DNA of 64,000 nt, taken from Gemmatimonas groenlandica. GTDB taxonomy: Bacteria; Gemmatimonadota; Gemmatimonadetes; Gemmatimonadales; Gemmatimonadaceae. Where the stretch lies: the NCBI RefSeq assembly GCF_013004105.1, contig NZ_CP053085.1, positions 930,001-994,000 on the forward strand, in the 5' to 3' direction. The position numbers and the translations under genes are program-made. Below the pieces are notes generated by a model, which did no database searches, was not told the DNA's origin, and saw only the letters and a program-made list of their open reading frames with translations. The number at the start of each line of letters is the position of its first letter. Positions within the stretch are counted from its first letter, which is position 1. Below, piece after piece: positions 52,873 through 61,882 of the stretch.

Positions 52873-55800
52873 TGGCGGCGTCTGACTTCAACGACGCGAC
52901 CGAGAAGGCGCCGTCCATGTCGTCGCGCCAGCGGCGCTTCTGGTGGGCGGCCGGCATGCTGCTCGGCACGATCGGCGGATTGGGGATCACCTACTTCGTC
53001 GCGGTGAATACCGAAAGCGGCCGTCGGTGGCTGCTCAGCACGATGATCTCGAGCGTCAATGGACTGTTCGGCGGACGCGGAACGCTGCGCGTGGGCATCC
53101 TGCGATCGATCAGCCCCACGCATATCGTCGCCGACAACGTGTCTCTGGTCGATACCGCCGGTGTGCCCGTGGTAACCGCGCAGCATCTGGAAGGCACGAT
53201 CGCGGTCACCGACCTGCTCGACAAGGCGATTCACATTCAGAGCTTGGCAGTGCGCGGCCTCCGTCTCGATCTCAAGCGCGACGAGAAGGGGCCGTGGAAT
53301 ATTGCGTACATCATTTCGGGTGACACCGTCAAGAAGACGCCGCGCGCCACCCCCGGCTTCGGCGACGACATCCGCGTGGACTCCTTGATCGTCGATGGCG
53401 GGCGCATCGCCACGATTTCACCGTGGGCACCGCATCCGGTCTTCACGGGCGCGGCGCGCGACAGCGTCATCGCCGTCAAAGACAGCCTGCACGATATCGT
53501 GCGCACGGCCAAGGGGACGTACTTCGAGCGTCGGCTCGTGGTGCTCGAACGGGTGCGCGCGCGCGATGCGATCATCGTCGATGTGGAGAAGCGACCAGCG
53601 TCGATGCGGATCGATACCCTGAGCGGCGTCATTTCCGATCCACCGATTCGCATCGCGCAGGCCGCCGGCGGCATTCGCTGGACCGGCGATTCACTGCAGC
53701 TCAACTTGGGCGATGTGCGATTGCCGGCATCGACCGGCAGCGCCATCGGTACCATCGATTGGCATAATCCGGGTCCGCTTCGCTACGACGTGGTCATCAA
53801 GACCACGGCAGCTCTCACGGACCTCCAGTGGATCTGGGACGTGCTGCCCTCGGACGGACGGGGATCGGCGACGGTGCGCATGCGCACGCTGCCGAATCCC
53901 GACGATGTGGAGTTCGCGTTATCCGCGCTGGATGTGAAGAGTGGCATGTCGCGTATCACCGGCGGCATCGACATCGTGCTGAAGCCGGCGCAAATGCTGC
54001 TGCAGCGGGTTGACCTCGCCTTCGTGCCGTTGCAGAGCGATCTGCTGCGTCGCATCAGCTACGAGGCACTGCCACCGGAGATTCGCGGCACGTTCACGGG
54101 TAAGCTCGTGGCACGCGATGGCGGGCCGCTCACGGCCTTCAAGATGGATCTGCTGGACGCGCGATTCGCCGACGCGCTCGTGCCGGGCGGTGCCGTCTCC
54201 AGCGCGATCGTCCGCGGCACGGTGGCGATCGGGGAACGTCCACGCGCATGGGGAATGACGCTCGATGAGGCGCGGGTGGATTTGCGGTCGATTCGTGCAC
54301 TGTCGCCGGCGCTCATTCCTGAGATGCCCGCCATCGATGGTGTGCTCACTGCGCGTGGGGTGATTCGCTCGGCCGACCTCGACGCGGTCGATCTCACCAA
54401 CGTCGGACTTACGTGGACCGACGCGGTGGGGAACGTCTCGACCCTGCGTGGTGATCTTCGTGCGCGATACGGCGGCGCCAATGCGAAGGCGCCATTGGTG
54501 AATGCCGCACTGCAGCTCGATCCGCTCTCGATGCGTGCGCTGGCGCGCATCGACACGACGCTGCCCCTTCGCGGCGCGATCTCCGGGCGGGTCACGCTCG
54601 ACGGCCGCACCGATGCGATGCGCTGGACGGCGGCACTTCGCGCGTCCGACGGCACCGGAGCGGTGGCCGCCAACGGCACGAATGCGGACGGGAGCGCGGT
54701 GAGCATGCAAGGCACGGCCGCGCTCACACCCTCCACCTGGGAGCTCACTGCCAACGGTGCGCTCAATCAATTCGATCTGCGCGCCTGGATGGGCCGTGCT
54801 GCCGTGCCTTCCACCGCGATCGACGGTACGGTCGCCCTGTCGGCTCGAGGACCGCGCACGGCGGGTGGTGCGCCCGCCACCGACAGCCTGAGTCTCTCAC
54901 GGATCTCGGGCAGTGTGGTGGCCGACTGGAGGCAGACCGCGGCCGATGATCGCCCCGCGTTCGATCTGCTCGGCAGCGTATCGCTCGGGGCCGAGCGTCT
55001 GATGGTCGATTCTGCCACGGCCCATATCGGTGGCGTCACGTTCGACGCGCGCGGCGCCTTGGCGCGCGATTCGATGCAGGCGGATACGCTCACGCTGTCG
55101 GCGCGCGCCGACTCGTTGGGCGCCGTGCGCGCGCAGCTGGGTCGGCTCGCCGCCATGATGCAGTCCGTCGATAGCAGCACCGCCACGTCGCTGCGCAAAC
55201 TCGCCGCCGATACGCTCGAAGGTGACCTCTCCCTCTCCGGTTACCTCTTCGGCAGCTTGACGGATGCCGGCGCCACCGCTGCGATCGGCGCGCGCGCCAT
55301 GCAGGTCGGCGCGATCCGCGTCGGACGTGTCTTCGGTTCTGCCAAAGCCGATCACGTATTCACACGGCCCGCGTTCGAAGGCGCCGCCACCGCGGACGAT
55401 ATCGACGGTCTCGGCGCCATTCGTTTGCAGACCGTCGGATTTCGCGTCGCACAGGCGAACGCGGACAGCGGCCTGCTGGTCCTCGATGTCAGCTCGCAGA
55501 CCGAGGCGCATCTACTGGCGCGCGGGGTGTACACGCGATCGCCGTCGCAATTCGCCGTCGCCCTCGATTCGCTCCGTCTGTCGTATGCTGATGTCGTGTG
55601 GCGCAGCGCGAAGCCGATTACGCTCCAGCAGGACTCGTCCGGTTTTCGCCTCTTCCCGCTCGAGCTACGCTCGAACTCGACCGGCGTGCTCACCGCTGCC
55701 GCGGATGTGCCGAAGAATAGCAACATCTCCGGCTCGGTCCGACTCGAGCAGTTCCCGGTTGGTGAGATTGCCGCGCTTCTCGCGGGCACGCCTACGTTCG

Positions 55801-57512
55801 CGGGGACACTGAGCGGAACGGCGGAGCTCTCCGGTACGCGTCCACTGCCGCTGCTGTCGTGGACCCTGCGCGGCGACTCGCTCGGGATCCAGGGTTTCCG
55901 CCTCCCCTCGATCAATTCCACCGGTCGCTACGCCGACCGCTCGCTCCTGGCCTCCGCCGTCCTCGCCGATTCGCTCGGCGGAGCATTGCGCGCCGAAGCT
56001 CGGGTGCCCATCGATCTCGCCATCGCCTCGGTCGAGAAACGCCTGCTGTCGGATCAAGTCGATGCCAAGATCACGGCGGACTCGTTGCGCTTGGATGGAC
56101 TCCCGCTCACGGTCGACGGCGTGCAACGGCTGCGCGGGAGGGTGACAGGGCAGCTCGCACTGAGCGGCAACATGGATCGCCCGGTGGCGCGCGGCGTCAT
56201 GACGGCTGATGGCGTCGGCGCGTTCTTTCGCGATCTCAATATCGAGCCCGCCGACGGACGTATCGTGCTGCGTGCGGCCGAAGACTCGCTGATTCTCGAG
56301 ACGCTGCGTATCCGGAGCGGCGGCACGCTCGACACCATTGGCGCGTCCGGCACACTGCGTTTTCGTGCTGGCGAACCGTCCACCGTGGCGCTGAAAGTGT
56401 CGGCCAACAACGTCATCCTCTCGCGGCAACGCGATGGTACCGACCTCGATGTCAGTGGCAACCTGACGCTGGTCGGACCGCTCAAGCGTCCGACACTCAG
56501 CGGCGCGATCTTCGTACCGCGCGCCAACCTCGTGTTCGATCCGCTCGGCGCCCGAAACGCGCTCGATCTTTCCTCCGAAGCCGCGCGCGAGTTGCTCGGC
56601 GCGGAAGAAGTGCCCGTTGCAGAAACGGCTGCGCAGTCGCTGGCCGCCCTTGGAACCTTCCTGAACGTCGAGAACGCTCGCGTCGACCTTGGTAACGAGG
56701 TCTGGGTGCAAACGCCGGAGTCTCGCGTGAAGGTCTCCGGCGGTCTCTCGATCGCCATGAGCGGCGATCGACTCGCGCTCGAAGGCGAGCTGAATGCGAA
56801 CCGTGGGCAGTACCGACTCGATCTCGGCGTGGTGAGTCGCAGTTTCACGGTGGATTCGGGGCGCGTCCGCTTTTTCGGCAGCAGCGCCATCGCACCGACG
56901 CTCGACATCAGCGCGACGAACACGGTGCGCGTCTCTGGTGGCAGTGCGATCCCCGTACGCGTCCACATTGGCGGAACCTACGACGTACCGGTGCTCACGC
57001 TCTCGAGCTCCGACCCGCTGTACGCCAGCGCGCCGGAATCGGAGATTATCTCGCTCTTGATCTTCGGCGCGCCGACCTTTGCGCTCGACGGCGCCGGCCA
57101 GAGCACGGTGCGGGCCGTCACCGGCGTTCTCTTGCCCTCGGTCGGCGGCGTGGTTGAAGGCGCGCTGCAGAAATTCTTCCCCGGCCTCAACACGATTCAG
57201 GTGGGCACCGCGGGCGGTCAGTCGCAGCAGGACCTTTCCGCTTTGTCGCTGATCGACAATCTCAGCATCAGCGCCGGTAAACAGATCGGTGAGCGCACCT
57301 TTCTGCGTGCGAACACGGGGGTCTGCCGTGGCGGTGCCGCGTCCACGCGCTCCTCGCTCTGGATCGGGCTCTCCGCTGAGTACCGCATCACGCGCAACCT
57401 CTCCGGTCAGGTCGGTATGGATCCCGGTTCCGCACCGTGCACGCAGCTCGGCACGAACGGCTTCCCACGGCTGCAGTTCGGTTTCGACCTGTTCCGCGAG
57501 TGGATCTTCTAG
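52872..57512 (+). CDS. tamB: TamB/DUF490 inter-membrane translocation protein
   Basis: A 1546-residue AsmA-like bridging protein. Residues 1-48 are a basic stretch and one TM helix (FWWAAGMLLGTIGGLGITYFV), followed by a long beta-rich repeat region that should form a hydrophobic groove. The C-terminal DUF490 (about 1200-1546) is recognisable from EGELNANRGQYRLDLG, TLDISATNTVRV, SEIISLLIFGAPTFALDG, GVVEGALQKFFPGLNTIQVG and ISAGKQIGERTFLRANTG, ending FGFDLFREWIF with an aromatic end. It is longer than E. coli TamB (about 1260). It overlaps tamA by TGATG. The 237 bp that follow contain no gene. Confidence 0.92.
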   Translation: MAASDFNDATEKAPSMSSRQRRFWWAAGMLLGTIGGLGITYFVAVNTESGRRWLLSTMISSVNGLFGGRGTLRVGILRSISPTHIVADNVSLVDTAGVPVVTAQHLEGTIAVTDLLDKAIHIQSLAVRGLRLDLKRDEKGPWNIAYIISGDTVKKTPRATPGFGDDIRVDSLIVDGGRIATISPWAPHPVFTGAARDSVIAVKDSLHDIVRTAKGTYFERRLVVLERVRARDAIIVDVEKRPASMRIDTLSGVISDPPIRIAQAAGGIRWTGDSLQLNLGDVRLPASTGSAIGTIDWHNPGPLRYDVVIKTTAALTDLQWIWDVLPSDGRGSATVRMRTLPNPDDVEFALSALDVKSGMSRITGGIDIVLKPAQMLLQRVDLAFVPLQSDLLRRISYEALPPEIRGTFTGKLVARDGGPLTAFKMDLLDARFADALVPGGAVSSAIVRGTVAIGERPRAWGMTLDEARVDLRSIRALSPALIPEMPAIDGVLTARGVIRSADLDAVDLTNVGLTWTDAVGNVSTLRGDLRARYGGANAKAPLVNAALQLDPLSMRALARIDTTLPLRGAISGRVTLDGRTDAMRWTAALRASDGTGAVAANGTNADGSAVSMQGTAALTPSTWELTANGALNQFDLRAWMGRAAVPSTAIDGTVALSARGPRTAGGAPATDSLSLSRISGSVVADWRQTAADDRPAFDLLGSVSLGAERLMVDSATAHIGGVTFDARGALARDSMQADTLTLSARADSLGAVRAQLGRLAAMMQSVDSSTATSLRKLAADTLEGDLSLSGYLFGSLTDAGATAAIGARAMQVGAIRVGRVFGSAKADHVFTRPAFEGAATADDIDGLGAIRLQTVGFRVAQANADSGLLVLDVSSQTEAHLLARGVYTRSPSQFAVALDSLRLSYADVVWRSAKPITLQQDSSGFRLFPLELRSNSTGVLTAAADVPKNSNISGSVRLEQFPVGEIAALLAGTPTFAGTLSGTAELSGTRPLPLLSWTLRGDSLGIQGFRLPSINSTGRYADRSLLASAVLADSLGGALRAEARVPIDLAIASVEKRLLSDQVDAKITADSLRLDGLPLTVDGVQRLRGRVTGQLALSGNMDRPVARGVMTADGVGAFFRDLNIEPADGRIVLRAAEDSLILETLRIRSGGTLDTIGASGTLRFRAGEPSTVALKVSANNVILSRQRDGTDLDVSGNLTLVGPLKRPTLSGAIFVPRANLVFDPLGARNALDLSSEAARELLGAEEVPVAETAAQSLAALGTFLNVENARVDLGNEVWVQTPESRVKVSGGLSIAMSGDRLALEGELNANRGQYRLDLGVVSRSFTVDSGRVRFFGSSAIAPTLDISATNTVRVSGGSAIPVRVHIGGTYDVPVLTLSSSDPLYASAPESEIISLLIFGAPTFALDGAGQSTVRAVTGVLLPSVGGVVEGALQKFFPGLNTIQVGTAGGQSQQDLSALSLIDNLSISAGKQIGERTFLRANTGVCRGGAASTRSSLWIGLSAEYRITRNLSGQVGMDPGSAPCTQLGTNGFPRLQFGFDLFREWIF

Positions 57513-57749
57513 TCTCTCGCGTTTTACGGGAGAGTTTGCATTGTGGGGCAGCGGTCTGGCGACGGCGCGACGCCGCGTCATCGGCGTGCGTCGTCGGATT
57601 GCTTGCACTAGTTGTGTAATCTATTGCGGTATAGCGACTTGCAATGGATCGGCTCGCCTTGGGTTTGTTGTGATATGGGACACGAATCTGGCATCATGAT
57701 TGCCTGTTCATGACGACGTCCAGCTTCACGTCCTCTTTCGCAAGGCCCA

Positions 57750-58478
57750 ATGACTATCCGACGTCGTACCGCTCCGCTGCTGGTCTCATTCCTGTTTGCT
57801 GCTTCCTTGGCTGTGCCGGCATCGCTCGTCGCACAGGCTCCCGTCCTCGGTACCGTTGATTTCAATGGAGACCTGTCGAGCAACGGCACCGTCGGCGGCT
57901 ACGCCGTGTCGCCGTACCAGGGCACGCTCACGGGATTCAATGCGCAATTCGGCGTGGGCGGGGTGACGCCGCTCGACAACGCCATCATCTGGTGCGTCGA
58001 CTTCCGAAATTGGGCCAACTCGAGTGCCGACAGCTACTTCTCGACGGCCTTCACGAGCAACAGCGGCGGCATTATCGGGAACGGTGATTTCTCGAAGACG
58101 CGTCGCAACAGCCAGGCCGATTACATGAAGGCCGCCTGGCTGATCGAGCAGTACGACGCCACCGCGGCAATCTCCGGTGCGGGTCTGTTCAACGCCGAAA
58201 ACATTCAGGGCACGATCTGGAACATGTTCGGCGGCACGTTCGACGGCAGCGGTGATTTCTATACGCTCACGCTGCCGACCACCATGACGCTGACGCGAAA
58301 CTGGTTCGTGCTCTCCGACGACAACGTGAACGGCGAAGCGTCGAGCCAGGAATACCTCACGTACACGACGGCGTCGCCGTCCACCACCTCCGTGGTCCCG
58401 GAGCCGTCGACGTATGCGCTCATGGGGGCCGGCTTGCTGGCTTTGGGTGTCGTCGCGCGCCGTCGCAAGCGCAGCTGA
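57750..58478 (+). CDS. PEP-CTERM sorted exported protein
   Basis: A 242-residue secreted protein. The signal peptide is MTIRRRTAPLLVSFLFAASL, AVPASLVAQ. The mature body includes VDFNGDLSSNGTVGGYAVSPYQGTLTGFNAQFG, WCVDFRNW and LFNAENIQGTIWNMFGGTF. The C-terminus is a textbook PEP-CTERM signal: VVPEPSTYALMGAGLLALGV followed by VARRRKRS, the PEP motif, hydrophobic helix and basic tail processed by exosortase. Substrates of this system go to the envelope or extracellular matrix, usually with exopolysaccharide genes. No exosortase (epsH/xrtA) is in the window. The molecular role of the mature protein is unknown. Confidence 0.9.
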   Translation: MTIRRRTAPLLVSFLFAASLAVPASLVAQAPVLGTVDFNGDLSSNGTVGGYAVSPYQGTLTGFNAQFGVGGVTPLDNAIIWCVDFRNWANSSADSYFSTAFTSNSGGIIGNGDFSKTRRNSQADYMKAAWLIEQYDATAAISGAGLFNAENIQGTIWNMFGGTFDGSGDFYTLTLPTTMTLTRNWFVLSDDNVNGEASSQEYLTYTTASPSTTSVVPEPSTYALMGAGLLALGVVARRRKRS

Positions 58479-58542
58479 GTCGAAGCACCGCAACGGTTGC
58501 GATAGTCGTCGGACGACGCCACGTAGCAACGGACATAGCGCA

Positions 58543-58573
58543 TCTCCCGTCGGGTTATCGAACCGACGGGGGA
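58543..58573. terminator. Hairpin between convergent PEP-CTERM and ABC1 genes
   Basis: An inverted repeat of 13 bp with one bulged base and one G-T pair (58543-58556 with 58561-58573, loop ATCG). The minus-strand ABC1 stop (TAA) lies inside the stem-loop. No long T-run follows, so it is a plausible but unproven terminator. Confidence 0.55.
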
Positions 58574-60018
58574 TTGTCGCGTTGAAGACGGCGCCAGGCG
58601 CGTCCTATAACGGCAGAGGCACCGCCGGCCAGGGCGCCGAGCGTCGCGGCGATGGTGATGATCGGCTCGCGTGTCCCGTTGTCGCCGAGGAGTACCGCCA
58701 ACAATTCGCGACGGAGCTTCAGCACCACGGGTGACGCGACTTTGATGCTGTTGAAGTTGCGATCGTATCGCGACCCCACGCCCTCGATCAGCGCTGCCGT
58801 TCGCGCGAAGTACACCAACTCGCCGGGCAGCACGATCGGCCAGTTGAACAGCTCGCGCATGACGCGGTCGGCGATGGCGCGGGCGCGATCTTCCATCGCG
58901 CCGTCCTGATAGGCGATATCGAGGAGTACCCGAACCAATTCGCGCATCGTTTCGCGCTCGGTGCCCGGCGCGACCATCCCGAGGGCGAAGAAGCCATCCG
59001 TGGTGGCGTCGGGATCGCGGCGAATGGCTGCGATGATCGTGTCGAAGAGCGCCTTGCGCACCGGCACGCCCACGTCGATCACCATGCCGAAATCGAGCAG
59101 CACGATGCGTCCCTGCGCGTCGACCAACAGGTTACCGGGATGTGGATCGGCGTGAAACACGCCGTCGCGCAGCATCATCCGCGCATAGCTCTCGATCAGC
59201 GTCTCTACGAGGGCGGTGGGTGACACCAGCCCTCGCGCGATCTGCGCATCCAGCGCATCGATGCGCGTGCCCTCCATGAACTCGAGCACGAGCACGTCGC
59301 GTCGAGTGAGCGCTGTTTCCACCCGCGGAATACGCAGGCGAGGCTCATCCGAAAAGCGCTCGCGCATGCGCATGCACTGCATCGCTTCGCGTTCGAAGTC
59401 CATCTCCTCGCGTACGTGCAGATCGAACTCGTCGAGCACCACGCGAAAGCCGAGCACATGGTGGTGTGGAAAGCGCGCATAGACGGCGTTCACGATCGCC
59501 CGCGCCAAGCGGACGTCGCGCACGACGACCGCTTCCACGTTGGGGCGGAGCACCTTCACCACGACATCGCGCCCCTGATAGCGCGCGCGGTGCACCTGTC
59601 CCAGCGAACCGGCCGCTAGCGGCTCCGGGTCGAGATGGTCGACGATGCGGTCGGGATCGGCCTGCCACGCGTGCTGCAGCGCCGCACGGATCTGCGTCCA
59701 CGGTACCGGCGGTACGCGATCGGTCAATGTGCCGAGGGCGGCGAGATACGGCTCCGGCACGAGGTCGGCTCGAGTCGCAAAAATCTGCGCGAGTTTGACG
59801 AACGCCGGACCGAGCACTGCAATCTCGTGCACCATACGGCGGGCGCGGCGTTCGTGGAACGCCGGCGTGCGAGCCACGGGTCCTCCCCAACGAACCCAGC
59901 GGCGACGGTCGCGAAAAAACGACACGACGAGCGGCACCAATCGCCAGAGAATGACGACCAGCCGCGGCAGGTCACGCCACGGCATGCGCCATCGTGTTAC
60001 GGATGATCTGGTCGGCAT
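58555..60018 (-). CDS. ABC1/UbiB-family atypical kinase-like ATPase
   Basis: A 487-residue UbiB-fold protein. Motifs: GPAFVKLAQIFATRADLVP (residues 70-88, equivalent to KxGQ but with Ala77 for Gly), LAAGSLGQVH (134-143, equivalent to the Ala-rich loop but with Gly137 for the third Ala), VVVKVLRP (Lys155), FHADPHPGN (288-296) and LLDFGMV (307-313). N-terminal and C-terminal hydrophobic segments (VVILWRLVPLVVSFF; IITIAATLGALAGGASAVIG) suggest membrane association. Relatives support quinone biosynthesis or lipid homeostasis through ATP hydrolysis. The gene overlaps the SDR gene by 47 bp from ATG 60018, or by 14 bp from ATG 59985. No other ubiquinone or menaquinone gene is nearby. Confidence 0.88.
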   Translation of the reverse strand: MPTRSSVTRWRMPWRDLPRLVVILWRLVPLVVSFFRDRRRWVRWGGPVARTPAFHERRARRMVHEIAVLGPAFVKLAQIFATRADLVPEPYLAALGTLTDRVPPVPWTQIRAALQHAWQADPDRIVDHLDPEPLAAGSLGQVHRARYQGRDVVVKVLRPNVEAVVVRDVRLARAIVNAVYARFPHHHVLGFRVVLDEFDLHVREEMDFEREAMQCMRMRERFSDEPRLRIPRVETALTRRDVLVLEFMEGTRIDALDAQIARGLVSPTALVETLIESYARMMLRDGVFHADPHPGNLLVDAQGRIVLLDFGMVIDVGVPVRKALFDTIIAAIRRDPDATTDGFFALGMVAPGTERETMRELVRVLLDIAYQDGAMEDRARAIADRVMRELFNWPIVLPGELVYFARTAALIEGVGSRYDRNFNSIKVASPVVLKLRRELLAVLLGDNGTREPIITIAATLGALAGGASAVIGRAWRRLQRDNPPSVR

Positions 60019-60916
60019 CGAGCCCGGTCAGGCGCGACGTCGTCGTCCAGAGCTGCTCGGCGCGGGCGTCGTCGCGCGCGGTGCGAGAGGGACTCACACG
60101 GCGTCGCTTCACCCAATAGTCGCCCGACCCCTCAAGTGCCTCCGGCGCCGAGGAAAGCCACACCAGCGTGTCGGCCCCCTGAGACGGCGTGACTGATACC
60201 ACGTCCATGACACGGCGGAGTAGGCGCCCCATCCGCCCGTTGTTTGTGGCAAACCGGGTGCTGACGACGCCGGGATGCAGCGCGTGCGTCACGACGCGTG
60301 AGGGATCGCAACGCCGTGCAAGCGCGCGTGTGAACCAGATGTTGTAGAGCTTTGAATTGGCATACTGCTTCCATCCGCCGAAGCGGCGCTCCAACTGCAG
60401 ATCGTCGAGCGACGGATTCGCGTTCTCGTGCGCTCGACTGGACACGCTCAAGACGCGCGCTGGCGCGCCGGGTCGCGACGCCGCCACCAAGGGCGCCAGG
60501 AGCCTCAGCGTCAGGGTGAAGTAGCTCAGGTGGTTCAGCGCAAAGGTTCGCTCGAAGCCGTCGGGTGTCACCTCCCGATCCAGAAACATGGCGCCGGCAT
60601 TGTTGGCCAGGACGTCAATGCGGGGCAAGCGGGCCAGCAAACGGTCGGCCACGTCGTGGACCGCCTCCTGACGCGACAGGTCGGCGATTTCCCAGGTGAT
60701 CGCTCGCTGGTCACCGGCAGTGCCGGACACCGCGCCAACCTCGCTCATGATCGAACGCGCCGCGGCTGCCGTTTTTGCCTCGTTGCGCCCGATCATCACC
60801 ACCGATGCGCCGGCGGCCACATACGCGCGCACGGCCGCTTTGCCGATGCCATCGCTGGCGCCGGTCACGACGACGGTCTTGCCCGCGAATTCGCTCGGAC
60901 TCGATAGGTTCGGCAT
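59972..60916 (-). CDS. Short-chain dehydrogenase/reductase (retinol-dehydrogenase-like)
   Basis: A 314-residue NAD(P)-dependent oxidoreductase starting at ATG 60916 (MPNLSSPSEFAGKTVVVTG). SDR landmarks: TGASDGIGKA (TGxxxGxG), IGRNE, DLS, LANNAGAM (NNAG), SVSSRAHEN with catalytic Ser, YANSK (Tyr and Lys) and HPGVVSTRF. The C-terminal region SGDYWVKRRRVSPSRTARDD is seen in the WW-domain oxidoreductase/retinol dehydrogenase-like group. The substrate is unknown. A longer open frame starts at 60991 but adds 25 residues before the cofactor strand. It overlaps the ABC1 gene and is probably the first of the pair. Confidence 0.88.
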   Translation of the reverse strand: MPNLSSPSEFAGKTVVVTGASDGIGKAAVRAYVAAGASVVMIGRNEAKTAAAARSIMSEVGAVSGTAGDQRAITWEIADLSRQEAVHDVADRLLARLPRIDVLANNAGAMFLDREVTPDGFERTFALNHLSYFTLTLRLLAPLVAASRPGAPARVLSVSSRAHENANPSLDDLQLERRFGGWKQYANSKLYNIWFTRALARRCDPSRVVTHALHPGVVSTRFATNNGRMGRLLRRVMDVVSVTPSQGADTLVWLSSAPEALEGSGDYWVKRRRVSPSRTARDDARAEQLWTTTSRLTGLDADQIIRNTMAHAVA

Positions 60917-61065
60917 GGGTTCGTTGAGGGTAATGCTGCGCGCCGGCAGGTCGTACCCCGTCAACGACGCAAGAACGTCGTCGGTTCGCACGAATTGGCG
61001 AATCGACGACGCGAGACCCTGCGAGAACCCATCAACTGGACGATCAGCGCTCGACCACCGTCCGC

Positions 61066-61755
61066 TCAGTTCGCGATAGCAGCGATCGCGATCGGGCCGA
61101 GTGTGCCCGCCGTTGCCGTTGCGGTCTGCTGTCCGGCCTGAGGGCCGAGGGTCCAGCGTACCGTGACCTCACCGAGCGCGTTGGTGACCGCCGACTGGGG
61201 CGAAATGCTGCCGCCGCCGCTCGTGATGGAGAGACCGACCGTTTGGCCGGGAATCGGGACGTTGAATCCGCCCGTTACCCGCAACACGATCTGGACGGTC
61301 AGCGCGGCACTCGCCTTGCCGGTCTGATTGTTGCCCTGCGCAATCACCAGATCGCTTGGCAGGATGCCGTTGGCGCTCAACGTTACCGGATCCAGACCGG
61401 GGGCTGTACCGGTCATGGTCTGAACCTGCGCGCCTGGGCCAAGGGTCCAGCGCGCCTTCACTTCGCCGTTGGCGTCGCTGACGACCGTGCCCGGATCGAC
61501 CGAGCCGCCGCCCGCGAGCACATTAAAGCTCACCGGGATCTTTCCCATGGGGGCGCCATCGGTGCCGATGACCCGCAGCACGACGGGCGTGGGAAGCAAG
61601 GTCCCCGCGGCAGCCGTCTGCAGGTGTCCCTGCACGATCGTCAGCTGCGCCGCAGCCGGTGCCTCCACGGTCTTCGTGCAACCGGGGAACGCCAGGAGCG
61701 TCGGGACGGCCGTAAACAGTACGGCAAGCAGATATGTGGGTCGGGCGGAACGCAT
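61066..61755 (-). CDS. Lipoprotein with two Big_1-like Ig domains
   Basis: A 229-residue exported lipoprotein: signal MRSARPTYLLAVLFTAVPTL with lipobox AFPGC, then two Ig-like repeats of about 95 residues. Each reads xxxQGxxQTxxAxxxLxxPxVLRVxGxxxxPxxxxPVxFxxxxGGGSxxPxxxxxxxxGEVxxRWTLGPxxxxQxxTAxxxxxxPxxxxAxA; FNVLAGGGSVDPG and LSITSGGGSISPQ are the matching cores. The family (Big_1/invasin-like) is abundant in Gemmatimonadota lipoproteins, with unknown roles. It is separate from the Big_2 protein at 40297, whose domains are of another subtype. The intergenic region to the SDR is 149 bp. Confidence 0.8.
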   Translation of the reverse strand: MRSARPTYLLAVLFTAVPTLLAFPGCTKTVEAPAAAQLTIVQGHLQTAAAGTLLPTPVVLRVIGTDGAPMGKIPVSFNVLAGGGSVDPGTVVSDANGEVKARWTLGPGAQVQTMTGTAPGLDPVTLSANGILPSDLVIAQGNNQTGKASAALTVQIVLRVTGGFNVPIPGQTVGLSITSGGGSISPQSAVTNALGEVTVRWTLGPQAGQQTATATAGTLGPIAIAAIAN

Positions 61756-61882
61756 GGTCTCGTCGGTCGGGGTACTCCTCTCCGGCTACCAGTATCGGCC
61801 GGTCGTCCCACCGAGTTGAGCACGACTTTTTCCGTGGCGCGGTCGAGCGCCGGACCCTCCCGTCACCTAGATTGGTGATCCC

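Noticed and set aside
55665-57608. 647-codon minus-strand frame antisense to tamB
   Set aside because: Arg/Glu/Gln-rich shadow; the sense strand encodes the DUF490 C-terminus.
57513-57749. Short CTCTC/GAGAG inverted repeat after tamB as a terminator
   Set aside because: Stem of 5-6 bp with a 10-base loop and only TTTG after it; too weak to call.
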